Shown here: piece after piece, positions 5,375 to 6,726 of the stretch
Numbering within the stretch: position 1 is the first letter of the stretch
How the letters are laid out: every line of letters begins with the position of its first letter
Source: Bacteroidota bacterium
GTDB lineage: Bacteria > Bacteroidota > Bacteroidia > UKL13-3
DNA: 6,726 nt
Assembly: GCA_947462865.1 (NCBI GenBank)
Contig: CANHRW010000113.1
Span: 1-6,726, forward strand
Direction: 5' to 3'
The notes under the pieces: model-generated
The model's database searches: none
Seen by the model: the letters and a program-made list of their open reading frames with translations, nothing else
Told to the model about the DNA's origin: nothing
Position numbers and translations under genes: made by a program

Positions 5375-6726
5375 TCATTTTTCAGTTAGTTTGTTTAAAC
5401 TTGATTTAAAAAACCATACTTTTAAAAAATCGGCAGTTAGTATATAACAAGTTACTATACCCATTAAAATGGCCATTTGCCAAATAGGCAATGGAACAAA
5501 CCCCAATCTTTCTGCTAATGGAACATAAGGCAATATGAATGTGGTAATCAAGCCAATTGCACTCATGATAAAGAGCCATTTACCAGGCAAACTTTTAAAG
5601 AATTTTTGATGTGTTCGGATGATAAATAAAATAAACAACTCGGTTAAAATAGATTCAATAAACCATGCTGTTTGAAAACCATGTTCTGTTACTCGCAATC
5701 CTTTCCACAATACAAAAAAAGTAAGTAGGTCAAAGATTGAACTGTGTATTCCAAAAACAACCATGTATTTCTGAATGGTTTTGATATCCCATTTACCTGG
5801 CCTTTTCAATTGTTCAGCATCAACATTGTCGGAGGCAATAGATAAATAAGGGAAGTCAGTTATAAAATTGGTTAATAAGATTTGTTTAGGCAACATGGGT
5901 AAAAATGGCAGCAACAAAGAGGCGCCTGCCACACTAAACATGTTACCAAATGTTGAACCCGTATTGATAAATATATATTTTAAGGTATTGGCAAAAGTTT
6001 TTCTCCCCTCTCGGATACCTTCTATCAATACATCTAGGTTTTTTTCAAGCAACACAAAGTCAGCTGCTTCTTTGGCTATATCAACAGCATTGTCTACAGA
6101 AATGCCAATATCTGCTGCATGTAATGCCGCCACATCATTAATGCCATCTCCCATATAGGCAACAGCATGGTTATGTTTCAATGCCAGAATAATTTGTTCT
6201 TTTTGTTGAGGGTCTATTTCAGCAAAAATTTGGTATTCATTTACCAACATTGGAATAGCTTCTGCATTAGCCGCAGCTAATTTATCGCCACTCAATACTT
6301 TTGGGTTTTCTATGCCCAGTTGTCTTCCAAGTGCATGGGCAACGAGTTGGTTATCGCCAGTGATAATTTTTAATCCAATGCCTAGTTCATTGAGCTGTTG
6401 CAAGGTGATTTGAATGCCTTCTTTTACAGGGTCTGACAATAATACAAACCCACCAAAGATCATATTGATTTCGTCAGATAGTGTTAAATTATTGGAGCTA
6501 TTTTCTTTGTAACACAATGCAATGACTCTGAATCCCTTGCTAGCAAATTGTTCAAAAATATTTTCAATTGCTTCTAGGTGTTCAGAAATGTTTTCTACTT
6601 GTTCTGTTTTACTTTTAACATGTGTGCAAATACTAATTATTTCGGCAAATGCTCCTTTGGTAACAATTAAATTACGAGCACTTTGTTGAACTAAAATACT
6701 CAAGCGTTTGCGGTTAAAATCGTAGG
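5375..6726 (-). CDS. MgtA-like (P3B) magnesium/cation-transporting P-type ATPase, N-terminal half cut off by window edge
   Basis: This is the C-terminal half of a P-type ATPase resembling MgtA/MgtB Mg2+ importers. The frame runs off the right edge: YDFNRKRLSILV, the start of the nucleotide-binding domain motif, is read from 6724, so the TTG at 6703 is an internal Leu and not a start. Numbering from that Tyr, there follow VTKGA (21-25), DPVK (98-101), KIITGDN (119-125), GDGINDVAAL (192-201) and a membrane domain with NMFSVAGASLLLPFLPMLP (261-279), DNVD (299-302) and HSSIFDLLTFF (327-337), closely parallel to MgtA. About 449 residues are visible of a usual ~850-900. The DKTGT phosphorylation site, the actuator domain and the first helices lie outside. 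M6 reads TNFITDFPYLSIA where enteric MgtA has QNLLYDVSQVAIP, and the next helices carry WFIESILTEL, so the transported cation need not be Mg2+. The stop is TGA at 5377-5375. Confidence 0.88.
   Translation of the reverse strand, partial: YDFNRKRLSILVQQSARNLIVTKGAFAEIISICTHVKSKTEQVENISEHLEAIENIFEQFASKGFRVIALCYKENSSNNLTLSDEINMIFGGFVLLSDPVKEGIQITLQQLNELGIGLKIITGDNQLVAHALGRQLGIENPKVLSGDKLAAANAEAIPMLVNEYQIFAEIDPQQKEQIILALKHNHAVAYMGDGINDVAALHAADIGISVDNAVDIAKEAADFVLLEKNLDVLIEGIREGRKTFANTLKYIFINTGSTFGNMFSVAGASLLLPFLPMLPKQILLTNFITDFPYLSIASDNVDAEQLKRPGKWDIKTIQKYMVVFGIHSSIFDLLTFFVLWKGLRVTEHGFQTAWFIESILTELFILFIIRTHQKFFKSLPGKWLFIMSAIGLITTFILPYVPLAERLGFVPLPIWQMAILMGIVTCYILTADFLKVWFFKSSLNKLTEK

Noticed and set aside
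6701..6703. TTG as the start of a 442-residue ATPase
   Set aside because: Upstream codons to the right edge encode YDFNRKR, the conserved lead-in to the nucleotide-binding domain; the gene simply continues outside the window.
1..6726. CRISPR array, tRNA/rRNA, insertion sequence, phage or defence genes
   Set aside because: No spaced repeats, no tRNA-like structures, no transposase or integrase, and every long stretch is explained by ordinary metabolic or transport genes.

Overview
The window is AT-rich chromosomal DNA, most likely from a member of the Bacteroidota. Three things point there: a promoter upstream of pgk with the phylum's characteristic form (TTG, 18-nt spacer, TAnnTTTG); the absence of purine-rich Shine-Dalgarno sequences before the genes; and the style of the proteins (a MenA/MenC pair, a Bacteroidota-type small Rieske protein, a VanZ-like protein). 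A placement near Chitinophagales/Sphingobacteriales is only an impression from protein style.

Layout, left to right. (1) Positions 1-1743, plus strand: the 3' part of menA (cut by the left edge) followed immediately by menC, two menaquinone biosynthesis steps in one transcription unit. (2) Positions 1703-3327, minus strand: pgk (phosphoglycerate kinase), with a small VanZ-like membrane protein coupled to its stop codon. The tail of the vanZ-like gene overlaps the tail of menC on the opposite strand by 41 bp. (3) Positions 3328-3440: divergent intergenic region carrying the pgk promoter. (4) Positions 3441-4535, plus strand: a two-gene unit of a soluble Rieske [2Fe-2S] protein and a polytopic YwaF/TMEM164-like membrane protein. 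(5) Positions 4537-5262, minus strand: a TSUP (TauE/SafE) family permease whose stop lies one base from the preceding convergent stop. (6) Positions 5263-5374: AT-rich intergenic region with a 16-bp perfect palindrome. (7) Positions 5375-6726, minus strand: the C-terminal half of an MgtA-like P-type ATPase, cut by the right edge.

How the genes relate. menA and menC share the menaquinone pathway. pgk is central glycolysis. The Rieske/YwaF-like pair has no established joint role. The TSUP permease and the P-type ATPase are both membrane transporters on the same strand, but a 112-bp gap separates them. All intergenic gaps are under 300 bases, and coding density is very high, with two tight or overlapping convergent junctions. 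I saw no RNA genes, CRISPR arrays, insertion sequences or phage genes. Nothing here amounts to a convincing new multi-gene system. The most open questions are the Rieske/YwaF-like pair, the palindrome, and the ion specificity of the ATPase.
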